A stretch of DNA of 43,936 nucleotides from NCBI GenBank assembly GCA_021813685.1, contig JAKAJS010000255.1, forward strand, positions 1 through 43,936. Reading direction: 5' to 3'. This DNA is from Deltaproteobacteria bacterium (GTDB lineage: Bacteria; Desulfobacterota; Syntrophobacteria; Syntrophobacterales; Syntrophobacteraceae). Position 1 is the first letter of the stretch. Each line of letters starts with the position of its first letter. This document shows positions 16,629 to 25,196 of this stretch, one piece after another. The notes under the pieces are model-generated. The model did no database searches. It worked only from the letters and a program-made list of their open reading frames with translations, and was not told the origin of the DNA. The position numbers and the translations under genes are program-made.

Positions 16629-17177
16629 CTATCGGATTATATGCAGTTGCATGCCCAAAAGGGTCAGGGCTACGCCGCCCGCCAACAGGCCGATTACCCA
16701 GCTAAAGGGGTTTCCGCGCAAGACTCTTGCAAGAACAGCCCCAAGCAGGGTTAAGATGACCAGGGCGACAATCACGGCAAACCACCTGTTCTCAGGCAAA
16801 AGAACGCCCGACACGAGAGGCGTCAGAGCTCCGCAAAAGCTCGATCCGCTGGCTACAAGCGCACCCAGGCTCGCTTCTCGGAGGATATCACGACCTAACC
16901 TGGAGGCTGCCAACTTGCCGCGCGACGTCACATTGAGCTGACGTTCCGCCTCTGCCAGTTCACCGCGAAGCTGCGCGTAATGAGCAACGAAGAATACGAA
17001 AGCTCCCGGAACGGCCGTGGCCGCGCCCACGCGGAAAGCCAGCCCCATGGTCATTGTAGAGCCCGGGATCACCAATCTGCCCGCGGTCAATGTCAAGGCG
17101 GTAAGTATCCCGTCGCACAACCCTGCCACGAGGTCGAGGCGATATTTTGGCTTCAGAAAGAAAGCAAAAGCCTTCAT
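16629..17177 (-). CDS. VIT/CCC1-like membrane protein
   Basis: A 182-residue integral membrane protein resembling the VIT1/CCC1 family of metal (iron/manganese) transporters, in its archaeal-type small subgroup. The N-terminus D-L-V-A-G-L-C-D-G-I-L-T-A-L-T-L-T-A-G resembles the family's first span. A charged loop with A-E-A-E-R-Q-L-N-V-T-S-R-G-K-L follows, and there are three further spans. Its ATG overlaps the stop of the upstream DUF211 gene by 4 bases. Metal transport is inferred from family only. Confidence 0.7.
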   Translation of the reverse strand: MKAFAFFLKPKYRLDLVAGLCDGILTALTLTAGRLVIPGSTMTMGLAFRVGAATAVPGAFVFFVAHYAQLRGELAEAERQLNVTSRGKLAASRLGRDILREASLGALVASGSSFCGALTPLVSGVLLPENRWFAVIVALVILTLLGAVLARVLRGNPFSWVIGLLAGGVALTLLGMQLHIIR

Positions 17178-17458
17178 CTCACCCTCTTTATCTCCTCGAT
17201 CAACCGCTCACCGCAGGCGAGCTGATCGATACTGTGGACCACGGAGCCGGTCGATTCAATCGCCTTCCGGATCAACTCGTAGTCGAGCAGTTGCCCTTCA
17301 ATTGTTATATTCATGCCTACCGTTTCAAGATCTATCTCCGTCACCGTTATGTTCGCCGCCTCCACCCCGGCGCACGAGGAAATTGCGCGAGCGATATCGA
17401 TGATATCTGGTCTGGCGATTGCCTTATCAACGTCGAGAACAAGACGCCTGATGTTCAC
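17174..17458 (-). CDS. DUF211 family protein (archaeal type)
   Basis: A 94-residue protein matching DUF211, a small ferredoxin-like-fold family known mostly from archaea. The motifs N-I-R-R-L-V-L-D-V, V-E-A-A-N-I-T-V-T-E-I-D, N-I-T-I-E-G and V-V-H-S-I-D-Q-L-A-C-G are recognisable. The frame is open 16 codons further upstream, but a perfect AGAGGAGG lies just before the GTG at 17458 and the family begins there. It is translationally coupled to the VIT/CCC1-like gene. The family is thought to act in small-molecule or metal binding; no function is proven to my knowledge. Confidence 0.8.
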   Translation of the reverse strand: MNIRRLVLDVDKAIARPDIIDIARAISSCAGVEAANITVTEIDLETVGMNITIEGQLLDYELIRKAIESTGSVVHSIDQLACGERLIEEIKRVR

Positions 17459-18026
17459 AGCAGCCTCCTCTTGAGATTTTCCCCGAAGTAATGGTGCCCG
17501 CAGCATGCATTTCCCTGCATGAACCTAAGAACTCTTCTTTCGGCTGTCATTATTGGATTTGTCGCAAAACAGCCCTGGCTGTTGTTCGAGTGGGCCTCCG
17601 GAAAGCGCTCGCAAAACGGTGGAGACGAGGTTGCCTTCCATTGCGTTTGTAGCCGGGAGAGAATGCACCTGGTGTGTGATGCCATGGCCAGGTATAGTCG
17701 TACGTCGATGGAGGTTCAATCCTTTTGTCTAAAGTGCATTGCTGCTCCAACTCTTTCCAAAGAGGTAGATTCTTCGCCCCTCGAGCGACTTCTCCAGGCA
17801 CTTGACCGCAGAAGGCAACTGCGTTTGCCGTTTGGCCTCGCATTCGGCGAAAAATTCCCGCGCCAGCAAGGGGGCAGGGAGAAAAAAGACGGTGAGGCAG
17901 GACTTTCCTGAACAGGCATAGAACATAAGAGAACAGGCAAAAGAGCGGGGCAGAGTCTCATCCGGGCCCCCCGGGGGTAGCTGCGATCGGCCACGCATCG
18001 CGCCTGACCTGTAGCCTCTTATCTTA
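17459..18026. other. Intergenic region without a supported gene
   Basis: About 570 bases between the divergent DUF211 and serpin genes. Open frames occur on both strands (for example 17519-17911 plus) but lack ribosome binding sites, recognisable domains and consistent composition. No repeat, tRNA or hairpin of note was seen apart from the run GGGCCCCCCGGGGG near 17965. Confidence 0.5.
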
Positions 18027-18056
18027 TTGCAACCGGGAGGGAGCGTGGAGTATATA
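18027..18056 (+). promoter_or_regulatory. Sigma-70-like promoter of the serpin operon
   Basis: TTGCAA (18027-18032) and TATATA (18051-18056) are spaced by 18 bases. The TA run continues to TATATATAT, so the exact -10 register is uncertain. It lies about 125 bases before the serpin start. Confidence 0.5.
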
Positions 18057-18181
18057 TATCTTTCTTCTATCTCACGCTAGCATTCAAACTCTGTCGGGCT
18101 CTATCAGAAAGAAGAAATCTTTGGTTATTTGTGTCTGCTTCGAGCGGGCATATAAAAACAACCGTTCAGGAGGAAAAGAAG

Positions 18182-19390
18182 GTGAACCGCGCGTATCCGG
18201 TCTCATTGGTCATGCTGTTGGCAGTTTTGTTGGCGGCACTCCCGGCATCGGCTCAAAAAGCATCCTCTCTATCTGAGTCGGCCTCCTGTGAAAGCCTCGC
18301 AAAGGGAAACAATGCCTTCGCGGTGCACATCTATGGTGAGCTTGCCGGTAAGGCCGGCAATATCTTTTTCTCTCCTTACGGCATTTCGATGGCGCTGGGC
18401 ATGACCTATGCGGGAGCCCGCGGCGATACGGCCAAAGAAATCAGGAAGGCGCTTGATTTCCAGTTCGATCAATCCCGGTTGAACGAAGTGTTCAAGAGTT
18501 ATGACCGCGAGTTGACGGACTCCGTCGACAGGAGCGGGCAGAAACTGCGCATCGCCAATGGATTGTGCCTCACGAGAGGTAACGTGAGCAAGACATACAA
18601 GGACATCCTCAGCAAGTTCTACGATGCGGAGGTATTCTCGGGTGGTCTCACCCCGATCAATCGCTGGGTGAAGCGGAAAACGGACGGAAAGATAGCGAGC
18701 ATACTCAAGGAACTGAACCCCAACTCCGTGTGTGTCATTTTGAACGCGATCTACTTCAACGGAGCATGGAAGACCCGGTTTTCCAAAAAACGCACCCGGG
18801 AGGCCGCTTTCGTAGTCTCTTCGACAAAGCAGGCCACGGTACCCCTGATGTATCGGAGGGGCAATTTCAAGATGCTGGTCGGGAAGGATTTCAAGGCTGT
18901 TTCGATTCCCTATGCGGGAGGCGATCTGTCCATGGTGGTATTGCTCCCCGATGTGCCATCGGGTCTTGAAGGACTGGAAAAGCAACTGGGTGCGGCCAGC
19001 CTTGACAACTGGCTTTCAAGACTCGATAAGCAGCACGACCGAAAGATCGATTTGTATTTACCGAAATTCACACTCGATACAGGCTACAATCTCAAGCCGC
19101 TCTGCATGCGGCTGGGAATGCGAAGCGCCTTCTCCAGGAACGCCGACTTCTCGGCCATGGGAGGCCGCAAAGGCGATTTGTGGATCTCTCAGATCCAACA
19201 CAAAGTATTTCTCAAGGTAAATGAACGCGGCACGGAGGCGGCTGCGGCCACAGCCGTAGAGATCGTAACAAAGTCTATGCCCTCCTATCCTCAATTTCGT
19301 GCCGATCACCCCTTCATTTTCCTTGTAAGAGACGACCGGACCGGCATGATTCTTTTCATGGGCAGAATGGCCGACCCGACGGCCAGGTAA
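18182..19390 (+). CDS. Secreted serpin (serine protease inhibitor)
   Basis: A 402-residue bacterial serpin, expected to trap and inactivate serine proteases outside the cytoplasm. The signal peptide V-S-L-V-M-L-L-A-V-L-L is followed by A-S-A-Q. Serpin marks are N-I-F-F-S-P-Y-G-I-S-M-A-L-G-M, L-N-A-I-Y-F-N-G-A-W, V-P-L-M-Y and the C-terminal H-P-F-I-F-L-V-R-D. The reactive-loop hinge reads E-R-G-T-E-A-A-A-A-T-A, the inhibitory pattern. Counting from the hinge, P1-P1' is K364-S365, predicting a trypsin-like target. A GTG at 18131 is in frame, but the GTG at 18182 has CAGGAGG ahead of it and starts right at the signal peptide. The target protease is unknown. Confidence 0.93.
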   Translation: MNRAYPVSLVMLLAVLLAALPASAQKASSLSESASCESLAKGNNAFAVHIYGELAGKAGNIFFSPYGISMALGMTYAGARGDTAKEIRKALDFQFDQSRLNEVFKSYDRELTDSVDRSGQKLRIANGLCLTRGNVSKTYKDILSKFYDAEVFSGGLTPINRWVKRKTDGKIASILKELNPNSVCVILNAIYFNGAWKTRFSKKRTREAAFVVSSTKQATVPLMYRRGNFKMLVGKDFKAVSIPYAGGDLSMVVLLPDVPSGLEGLEKQLGAASLDNWLSRLDKQHDRKIDLYLPKFTLDTGYNLKPLCMRLGMRSAFSRNADFSAMGGRKGDLWISQIQHKVFLKVNERGTEAAAATAVEIVTKSMPSYPQFRADHPFIFLVRDDRTGMILFMGRMADPTAR

Positions 19391-19472
19391 GTCACCCCTT
19401 GAAGGGCGCGCGGGCCGGGCCGATGCGATTGCGCCGGGCGTTGACCGGATTTGTGAAAAGGAAGGGGAACCC

Positions 19473-20123
19473 ATGAGGAAGTCAGCCGGACAGCGGGCAT
19501 TTTGGATAGCAGCAGTTTTTCTGATCGCGTACCCATCCCTTGCCCTTTCCAGGGGCGGCGACAGCGAGACGAAAAAAGGATGCCTGGAAGCCACGATCAA
19601 CGCCATTCGGATGGAGATAGGGGGCTACCGTCACCGGTTGGTGCTGGCGCAAAAAGGTGTTGGGCCTGCGGGAAACGCGGAGGCGTTCAAAAAGAGAATT
19701 TCCCGGTTAACGGCGGAGCTGAAGAAATACAGAAATCTGAAACCCGAAAATTATGCGTTGGCTCCGGAAAGCGGCCAGGGGGGAAATCCGGATGTTTTCC
19801 TGGAAATGCAAAAGTTTGGTCCGATGAGCCCACCCGAAAAAAGGGAGATTTCCATCTTCGCGGATCAAAAATGTAGAGAGGGAAGTCTTCTGAATGTGAA
19901 GGGCATGACCCGCTCCGGCCCCTTTTACCACGTCGCAGGCGTTGAACATGGAGATTACGGTCGGATCAAGCCGAACGGGGCGTACAAGCTCACGATCTAT
20001 CTCGTGTACAAAAGACAATATTTTGGCTTTATCCCCGACTATTACGTGTATGTCGATCGCGTTCGAAAAATTCCCGCGGCGCAGTCGGCGCGGGGGGGGA
20101 ACAGCGCAGCGGCCAACCGATGA
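19473..20123 (+). CDS. Exported protein of unknown function
   Basis: A 216-residue protein with a signal peptide (hydrophobic F-W-I-A-A-V-F-L-I-A-Y, ending A-L-S). A predicted helical, charged segment (about 35-95, rich in K, R, E) is followed by a C-terminal part with Y-K-L-T-I-Y-L-V-Y-K-R and several tyrosines (G-F-I-P-D-Y-Y-V-Y-V-D-R), probably beta-strands. I do not recognise the family. The start has AAAGGAAGGGG ahead. It lies 82 bases after the serpin and overlaps the next gene by 4 bases, so it belongs to the same operon. Confidence 0.75.
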   Translation: MRKSAGQRAFWIAAVFLIAYPSLALSRGGDSETKKGCLEATINAIRMEIGGYRHRLVLAQKGVGPAGNAEAFKKRISRLTAELKKYRNLKPENYALAPESGQGGNPDVFLEMQKFGPMSPPEKREISIFADQKCREGSLLNVKGMTRSGPFYHVAGVEHGDYGRIKPNGAYKLTIYLVYKRQYFGFIPDYYVYVDRVRKIPAAQSARGGNSAAANR

Positions 20124-21688
20124 GAGGGGGCGGTGTGAGAAGAAAAATATTCCTTCTGGTTCCGCTTATGCTGCTTTTGCTTCCGAATTTTGTTTATGCG
20201 GATAAGGGGCCGGTTGTCTGGGACAAGGGGGTTCGGCTGCGCCAGGAAGCTCAAAAGGCGATCATTTTCCACAATTCGCGCGAAGAGATTTTGATTCTCG
20301 GAACCGAGCTGAAGGCGAACAGGGAAACGGATTTGCTCGAGTTCATCCCCTTTCCCTCGGAACCGAAGGTCCGCCTGGCGAAGGGAGCCCCTTTCGAAAA
20401 GATGGCCGGGCTCATCAGAGAAAAAGGCCTCGTTTTTCGAACCGCGACAATCACCCGCGGCGGTGGGGGAGGCAAGGCGACACCGGTGGAAATTCGCCTC
20501 TCGGAAAAAATCGGCCTGCACGAAGTAGCGATACTAAAGGTAAACGACGTAGCGCAGTTTCGGGGATGGCTGGACGATTTTTTCAAAAAAAGGGGTATTC
20601 AGGCAGACAAAGAGAATCTGTCCCGGGTATACGCCAATGTGGAGCAATACGTGCGGCGGGGGAGCGACTACTTTGTTTTCGACCGTGTGAGGGTTTCGAA
20701 AAACGTCAAATTCGTAGAACCGCTGGTCTACAGGTTCCGATCGAGCAACGTCTACTACCCCCTTGAGACTTCCAACCTTATAGGCGGAAGAGGCGTGGTC
20801 GAACTTATCCTGGTTCTGCCCGGCTCCATTCCCGACCGTTCCTGCCGGGAGATCACAAATACGTTCCCCATTGGGCATGGATCGGATATCCGTCTGAGTT
20901 CCTCCTCGAAGGTGTACCCCGGGGAACTCGAGGCCATATACGGGTTCGAAGCGCGCCCGTTTTTCTCCGGCGCCTCCAGGATCTACCTGCAGGTGCTAAG
21001 GTACAGCGGCCCGTATGAATTCAAGCATGATTTCACCTACCCTCCAGCCAAATTGACGCCCTACGCCTACCGCTACAAGCAGGCATCGATACCCTCATGG
21101 TTGTTGCACCATGGGTCGGGTATGGACCAGGTTATAAAGTTCATTCCGCCGCTGACGGCCGATGAAAAAAGGGATATGCGGGAAGCCTTCTGCCGCGGGT
21201 CCAGTCAGGAAAACGTCCTTACAGCACAGAAATACGGGCTGGATTGCTGGAATTTCATTCCAAATGTGGAATATCGGGTATATGCCGCACTTTTCAAAAG
21301 TAAGGCATTGAAAGGCATTCCCTCAGCCCACGTAGTACTTGCGGACAAGACTGTCGGCAAAACCTGCAGATGGGGAAAAATCGATCCGGCGCTGTTGGAA
21401 GATTTCAACAGGAAAAACCGGGTGGGCTACCCTCTCGAACATGCATTGCCCCGGGACGACAGGGCGTCGGTTTTGTTGACAGGGGATGCGGAGGCTCGTG
21501 CGTCGAAGGGTCAAACGTCGGTCTCCAGGGTGGGCTTCAACCCGGACGAGACCAGGGCGATGGTTTACGTGGAGCATACGACATGGCCGAACAAAGCGGT
21601 TGGCTACTTCGTGGTGCTTGCAAAAAAAAATGGGGAGTGGCGGATAGTTTTTTCAAGGAGGACGTATGGACAAAAAAGAAATCGCTAA
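20120..21688 (+). CDS. Exported DUF2330-like protein
   Basis: A 522-residue exported protein. A signal peptide (L-L-V-P-L-M-L-L-L-L-P) is followed by a domain that resembles DUF2330 (V-R-L-R-Q-E-A-Q-K-A-I-I-F-H, then E-I-L-I-L-G-T-E-L, and F-I-P-F-P-S-E-P). The middle has strand-rich segments and a CR-x-I-T region. The last ~60 residues (R-A-M-V-Y-V-E-H-T, then V-V-L-A-K-K-N-G-E-W-R-I-V) look like a small NTF2-like or lipoprotein-associated beta domain. It overlaps both neighbours (4 and 23 bases), indicating coupled translation. Function unknown. Confidence 0.75.
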   Translation: MRGGGVRRKIFLLVPLMLLLLPNFVYADKGPVVWDKGVRLRQEAQKAIIFHNSREEILILGTELKANRETDLLEFIPFPSEPKVRLAKGAPFEKMAGLIREKGLVFRTATITRGGGGGKATPVEIRLSEKIGLHEVAILKVNDVAQFRGWLDDFFKKRGIQADKENLSRVYANVEQYVRRGSDYFVFDRVRVSKNVKFVEPLVYRFRSSNVYYPLETSNLIGGRGVVELILVLPGSIPDRSCREITNTFPIGHGSDIRLSSSSKVYPGELEAIYGFEARPFFSGASRIYLQVLRYSGPYEFKHDFTYPPAKLTPYAYRYKQASIPSWLLHHGSGMDQVIKFIPPLTADEKRDMREAFCRGSSQENVLTAQKYGLDCWNFIPNVEYRVYAALFKSKALKGIPSAHVVLADKTVGKTCRWGKIDPALLEDFNRKNRVGYPLEHALPRDDRASVLLTGDAEARASKGQTSVSRVGFNPDETRAMVYVEHTTWPNKAVGYFVVLAKKNGEWRIVFSRRTYGQKRNR

Positions 21689-22256
21689 AATGGTTTTCCC
21701 GACGCTGCTTATGACTCTTTCCACCGTTCCCGCCCTGGCCGGGACAGTGGACCGGTTCGTTCCGGGGCGAGGCGCGCAGGAAGAAAAACCCAAAGCGGCA
21801 ATCATGCAGGAAGCGGTAAAGCAGGAACTGATCCAGGTGCTCGGATACGGGGAATCGAGCACGGTGACGCTGAACGTTGCGGGAGAGCCGGGTACTTTCT
21901 TCAGGGTCATGGCCAGCCCGAGCGGCGCGGAAGAGAGCTATCGTCTCGTATCCAAAGGCGAAGGCGTCACCGGCAAAAACGGGATGGGGTCGGTATCGCT
22001 TGACCTCGGAGCGCTGGGTAAGGAGGAGGTATACATTAAGGTAATCACCTCCGATGATGCGGAGTTTTCGGACACGCGCTATACCCCCAATCCTCTGGTT
22101 CTCTGCGTCGAACCCATGATGCTGAGCGGAAGCACGACGGATGCCGTAAACAAGAAACTGAAAGAGGAAGTCAACAAGTTGCGCGAAGAGGTGCACAAAA
22201 AAATGCGGGAGCAGAAGGTTCGCACTCCTTCGGCCGTGGCCGCGGTTCGCGGGTGA
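21666..22256 (+). CDS. Exported protein of unknown function
   Basis: A 196-residue protein with a signal peptide (V-F-P-T-L-L-M-T-L-S-T-V-P-A-L-A). The central part, L-Q/V-L-G-Y-G-E-S-S-T-V-T-L-N-V-A-G-E-P-G, looks like a beta-sandwich. The C-terminus is a charged coiled-coil-like helix (K-K-L-K-E-E-V-N-K-L-R-E-E-V-H-K-K). The start has AAGGAGG ahead, inside the 3' end of the previous gene, a 23-base overlap. I do not recognise a family. Confidence 0.75.
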   Translation: MDKKEIAKMVFPTLLMTLSTVPALAGTVDRFVPGRGAQEEKPKAAIMQEAVKQELIQVLGYGESSTVTLNVAGEPGTFFRVMASPSGAEESYRLVSKGEGVTGKNGMGSVSLDLGALGKEEVYIKVITSDDAEFSDTRYTPNPLVLCVEPMMLSGSTTDAVNKKLKEEVNKLREEVHKKMREQKVRTPSAVAAVRG

Positions 22257-22283
22257 TATTTGCGGGTTCAAACAGGGGCTGTC

Positions 22284-23831
22284 ATGGGCAATCCTCGGAT
22301 TAGATCTACGCCGACGGGGCTCCAGGGTGCGTCCAGGAGCGTTCCGATCGTTGGCGGCAGGCCACAGAACGGAAGCAGTCATCGAGCGCTCCGGAACGGG
22401 ACCGGGAAAACGCTCTCGCGGCTCCATGGGAATTCGGACATCACGCTGGTCAACATGAACCTCCTCTACATGAATGTGGACGGAAGCATCGACTCCGAGG
22501 TCCATCCTCCCCTGGGGCTTCTCTATCTCACCTCCGTTCTCGAACGGGCCGGATACGCAGTCGATCTGGTCGATTATCAGCTCTTTCCGCAGGAAAATCC
22601 CGGAGCCGATCTGTTCGATCTCGACAATGTCGTGGTTTCCATAGGGCAAACGGCCGATGTGGTCGGGTTTTCCTGCATGGCCAATCTGCTTCCGTTTACG
22701 CTTCTGGCGGCGCAACGCTTCAAGGTCCAACACCCCGAGAAAACCATCCTGCTGGGAGGGGTCGGCCCGTTTGGCGTCGAGCGGCAGATTCTCGAGCGCT
22801 TCCCCTGGATCGACATCATATTCAGGGGAGAAGCAGAGGTTAGTCTTCCCCGCCTTCTGCGGTCGCTCAAGAGTGGAGGCGGGCTCCAAGGCGTCCCGGG
22901 AGTCTTCTGTCGGTCGGACAACGGGGCCGTAGTGGAGAGCGCCCCGCCCCCGAGGATTTGCGAACTCGACGCCATCCCGTTTCCGGCATATCACCGGATC
23001 GACAGGGAAAAATACGACGCTTTCGGCATCATCACATCGAGAGGCTGTCCCTATGGGTGCACTTTCTGCAGCGCCGCTCCCGTATGGAATCGAAAAACGA
23101 CCTACCGGAGCCATGAGAGTATTATCGAAGAAATAAAGGTGCTTTACGAAAGATACGGGGTGGAGCTCGTTCTCTTTCAGGACGAGTTTTTCTATTCCAG
23201 CGAGGCCAAAATTGTGGACTTCTGCGACAGGCTCGCCAGGTCGGGACCTCCAGTGCGGTGGAAATGCTTCGGACGGGTCAATCTTGTGAGCGAAGCGGCG
23301 ATGAAGAGGATGGCCGAATCGGGTTGCGTGCAGATTCGATTCGGCGTGGAATCGGGGGCGGACCGTGTGTTGGAAAAAATCGTAAAGGGTTTCCGATTCG
23401 AGGATGCGCTGAGGGCGGTAAGCCAGGCTGCGGCGATTTTCGAGTCGGTTGAGACCTTTTTTATCTGGGGATTCCCCTTCGAGGAGCCGCAGGATTTCTT
23501 CGAGACGGCAATCCAGATGATGCGCTTTCGTCAACTCGGCATCACCGTTCTTCCCTCGCTTTTTTCAATGCTGCCCCAGACCCGCATCTATCGCGACTAC
23601 CGCGCCGGCCGCTACAAAGGAACGCTGGAGCTTGTCCCACAGCTCATCCCCATCTATATGGTGACGGGCCATGAGGTTCTTGGCGAGCAAAACAGCGTGC
23701 CGGAAAAGTACCGTTTCATCTATGATTTTATCGGCGCTCACCCGGAGGTTTTCCCCGGATTCCACCTCCTGGATTACCAAAGCGCCATACTGCCCAAATA
23801 TGAGGCAATGCGGCAAATGGGCCTGGCATGA
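22284..23831 (+). CDS. B12-binding-domain radical SAM protein
   Basis: A 515-residue radical SAM enzyme. The N-terminal B12-binding-like domain includes H-P-P-L-G-L-L-Y-L-T-S-V-L-E-R-A-G-Y and V-G-F-S-C-M-A-N, with I-L-L-G-G-V-G-P following. The [4Fe-4S] motif is C-P-Y-G-C-T-F-C (C255, C259, C262), followed by R-F-G-V-E-S-G-A. Similar proteins carry out methylations or other C-C chemistry, so the reaction cannot be read here. Start: a TTG at 22260 is possible, but the ATG at 22284 has AGGGG ahead; the first ~50 residues are poorly conserved and the true start may be later. It overlaps the SDR gene by 4 bases. Confidence 0.85.
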   Translation: MGNPRIRSTPTGLQGASRSVPIVGGRPQNGSSHRALRNGTGKTLSRLHGNSDITLVNMNLLYMNVDGSIDSEVHPPLGLLYLTSVLERAGYAVDLVDYQLFPQENPGADLFDLDNVVVSIGQTADVVGFSCMANLLPFTLLAAQRFKVQHPEKTILLGGVGPFGVERQILERFPWIDIIFRGEAEVSLPRLLRSLKSGGGLQGVPGVFCRSDNGAVVESAPPPRICELDAIPFPAYHRIDREKYDAFGIITSRGCPYGCTFCSAAPVWNRKTTYRSHESIIEEIKVLYERYGVELVLFQDEFFYSSEAKIVDFCDRLARSGPPVRWKCFGRVNLVSEAAMKRMAESGCVQIRFGVESGADRVLEKIVKGFRFEDALRAVSQAAAIFESVETFFIWGFPFEEPQDFFETAIQMMRFRQLGITVLPSLFSMLPQTRIYRDYRAGRYKGTLELVPQLIPIYMVTGHEVLGEQNSVPEKYRFIYDFIGAHPEVFPGFHLLDYQSAILPKYEAMRQMGLA

Positions 23832-24781
23832 GCCCTTTGAGAGTGGCCGTCCTCGGCGGGAGTCGGTTCATCGGTCGGGCCATAGTCGAAAGCCTGCTGC
23901 GGCGGGGACACCGGCTGATGACCGTAAACAGGGGGGTGACGCCGGTCAACGACCTGCCAGGGGTGGAAAGGGTTGGCGCCGACAGGAGCGATCCTGACGC
24001 TTTCGGGGCTGCTCTGAAACGCATCGAGGCCGACTGGGTGGTGGATGTGACCGCCTATTGCGCGGAGGATACCCAAAACGCGGTAAAGGCCTTGCGAGGC
24101 AGGCTGCAGGGCTTTGTTCACATAAGCAGTGTGAGCGTGTTTCAGTGGCCCTTTCCCTCTCCCGTATCCGAAGAGTGGCCGCTCGAAACCGATCCGTCAA
24201 ATCATTACGGGTTTCATAAAGCTCAATGCGAACGAGTGCTCTATGACTCACCTCGATTTCCCTGGACCATCTTGCGGCTTCCCGCCGTGTTCGGTCCGCA
24301 CGATCCGCATTCCAGGGAAAGATACCTCGTTGGAAATCTGCTTGAGGGCAGGCCCATTATGGTTCCACAAGATCCCTTCCTGTGCCAGAATGTATTCGTC
24401 AGGGATGCGGCCGAAGCAGTGTGCCGTCTGATCGAGTGCGCCCGCCGGCCCGCAGGGGTCTACAACGCCGGGGGCCCGGCCTTCACGCTCGAAGACTATG
24501 TCGAGCGCCTCGGCCGGCTTGTAGGATGCAATCCCTTCATGATCCGGGCAACATCCCAAACTCTGGGGGACCAGATCGATTCGGGAAGACTTCCCTACTT
24601 TTTCGAAGGCGATCTGGTGATGGATGCGGCACGGCTGAAAAACGAGACGGGGCTTAGGATGGGACGCTTCCTTGATAGGGATCTCTCGCTCACCGTCGAC
24701 TGGATTCTTAAAAACCCGGAGCCCACATCATGGTGGGGGCTGCCCTGGGAAAGAAGCGCTGCACGGCGACCATTCGCCTGA
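23828..24781 (+). CDS. NAD-dependent epimerase/dehydratase (extended SDR)
   Basis: A 317-residue extended short-chain dehydrogenase. The nucleotide-binding motif is G-G-S-R-F-I-G (10-16), an atypical form also seen in RNA-binding SDR relatives. H-I-S-S-V-S-V-F supplies the conserved serine, and Y127-x-x-x-K131 is the catalytic pair. L-R-L-P-A-V-F-G-P-H-D and N-A-G-G follow as in nucleotide-sugar epimerases. It is coupled to the radical SAM gene by a 4-base overlap and is the last gene of the serpin-led operon. Confidence 0.88.
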   Translation: MSPLRVAVLGGSRFIGRAIVESLLRRGHRLMTVNRGVTPVNDLPGVERVGADRSDPDAFGAALKRIEADWVVDVTAYCAEDTQNAVKALRGRLQGFVHISSVSVFQWPFPSPVSEEWPLETDPSNHYGFHKAQCERVLYDSPRFPWTILRLPAVFGPHDPHSRERYLVGNLLEGRPIMVPQDPFLCQNVFVRDAAEAVCRLIECARRPAGVYNAGGPAFTLEDYVERLGRLVGCNPFMIRATSQTLGDQIDSGRLPYFFEGDLVMDAARLKNETGLRMGRFLDRDLSLTVDWILKNPEPTSWWGLPWERSAARRPFA

Positions 24782-24825
24782 GAGAAATTTCCTGTCAATC
24801 TCCCGGTCCACGCAACTGTATCCCC

Positions 24826-24852
24826 CTCCCACGCCGCTACGCGGTTCATACG
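24826..24852. repeat. Dispersed GCCGCTACGCGG repeat, copy D
   Basis: CCTCCCACGCCGCTACGCGG followed by TTCATACGG between the convergent SDR and lipoprotein genes matches the outer part of copies A, B and C. The stem may act as a shared terminator. Confidence 0.5.
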
Positions 24853-24853
24853 G

Positions 24854-25186
24854 CTATCTGGTTTTCGTGAAGGACAGTTCGTGCAGCCCCGGAAGCGCGA
24901 TCTGAATCGTTCCGGCTTTGAGAGTTCCGAGGATTATTCCCCCATTTCGAGTGTAGAGCCTTAGCTGTTCCCCCTTCAGATGCCAGGAAAAAGTGATCTG
25001 GTCCTCCCCGACCGTCCAGACCCCCTGGCCTGAATCTTTCATCTGCAAACTCACCCGACCGTTCCGGGTTTGGGCTTGGTAGGTGCCCACCAGAGCCTTT
25101 GCGCCGGTGTCGCACCCGGCGAGGGCCGAGGCGCAAAAAAGGCATAGAAGGCATAGTACGACACGAACTCGTGGATTTTTCCCCAT
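24854..25186 (-). CDS. Small lipoprotein
   Basis: A 110-residue lipoprotein. The signal peptide ends in the lipobox L-A-G-C, with a D after the cysteine. The mature part A-L-V-G-T-Y-Q-A, L-Q-M-K-D-S-G-Q-G-V-W and G-E-Q-L-R-L-Y looks like a small beta-barrel of the lipocalin-like type. The frame is open 43 codons further upstream, but ATG 25186 starts the signal peptide and has CTCACGAT-type spacing after GAGGAT. It is the last gene of the TlpA/MauE operon, 10 bases after the MauE-like gene. Function unknown. Confidence 0.75.
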   Translation of the reverse strand: MGKNPRVRVVLCLLCLFCASALAGCDTGAKALVGTYQAQTRNGRVSLQMKDSGQGVWTVGEDQITFSWHLKGEQLRLYTRNGGIILGTLKAGTIQIALPGLHELSFTKTR

Positions 25187-25196
25187 CGTGAGATCC

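Noticed and set aside
17519..17911. Possible 130-codon gene between DUF211 and serpin genes
   Set aside because: No ribosome binding site, no recognisable domain, and competing frames on the other strand of similar length.
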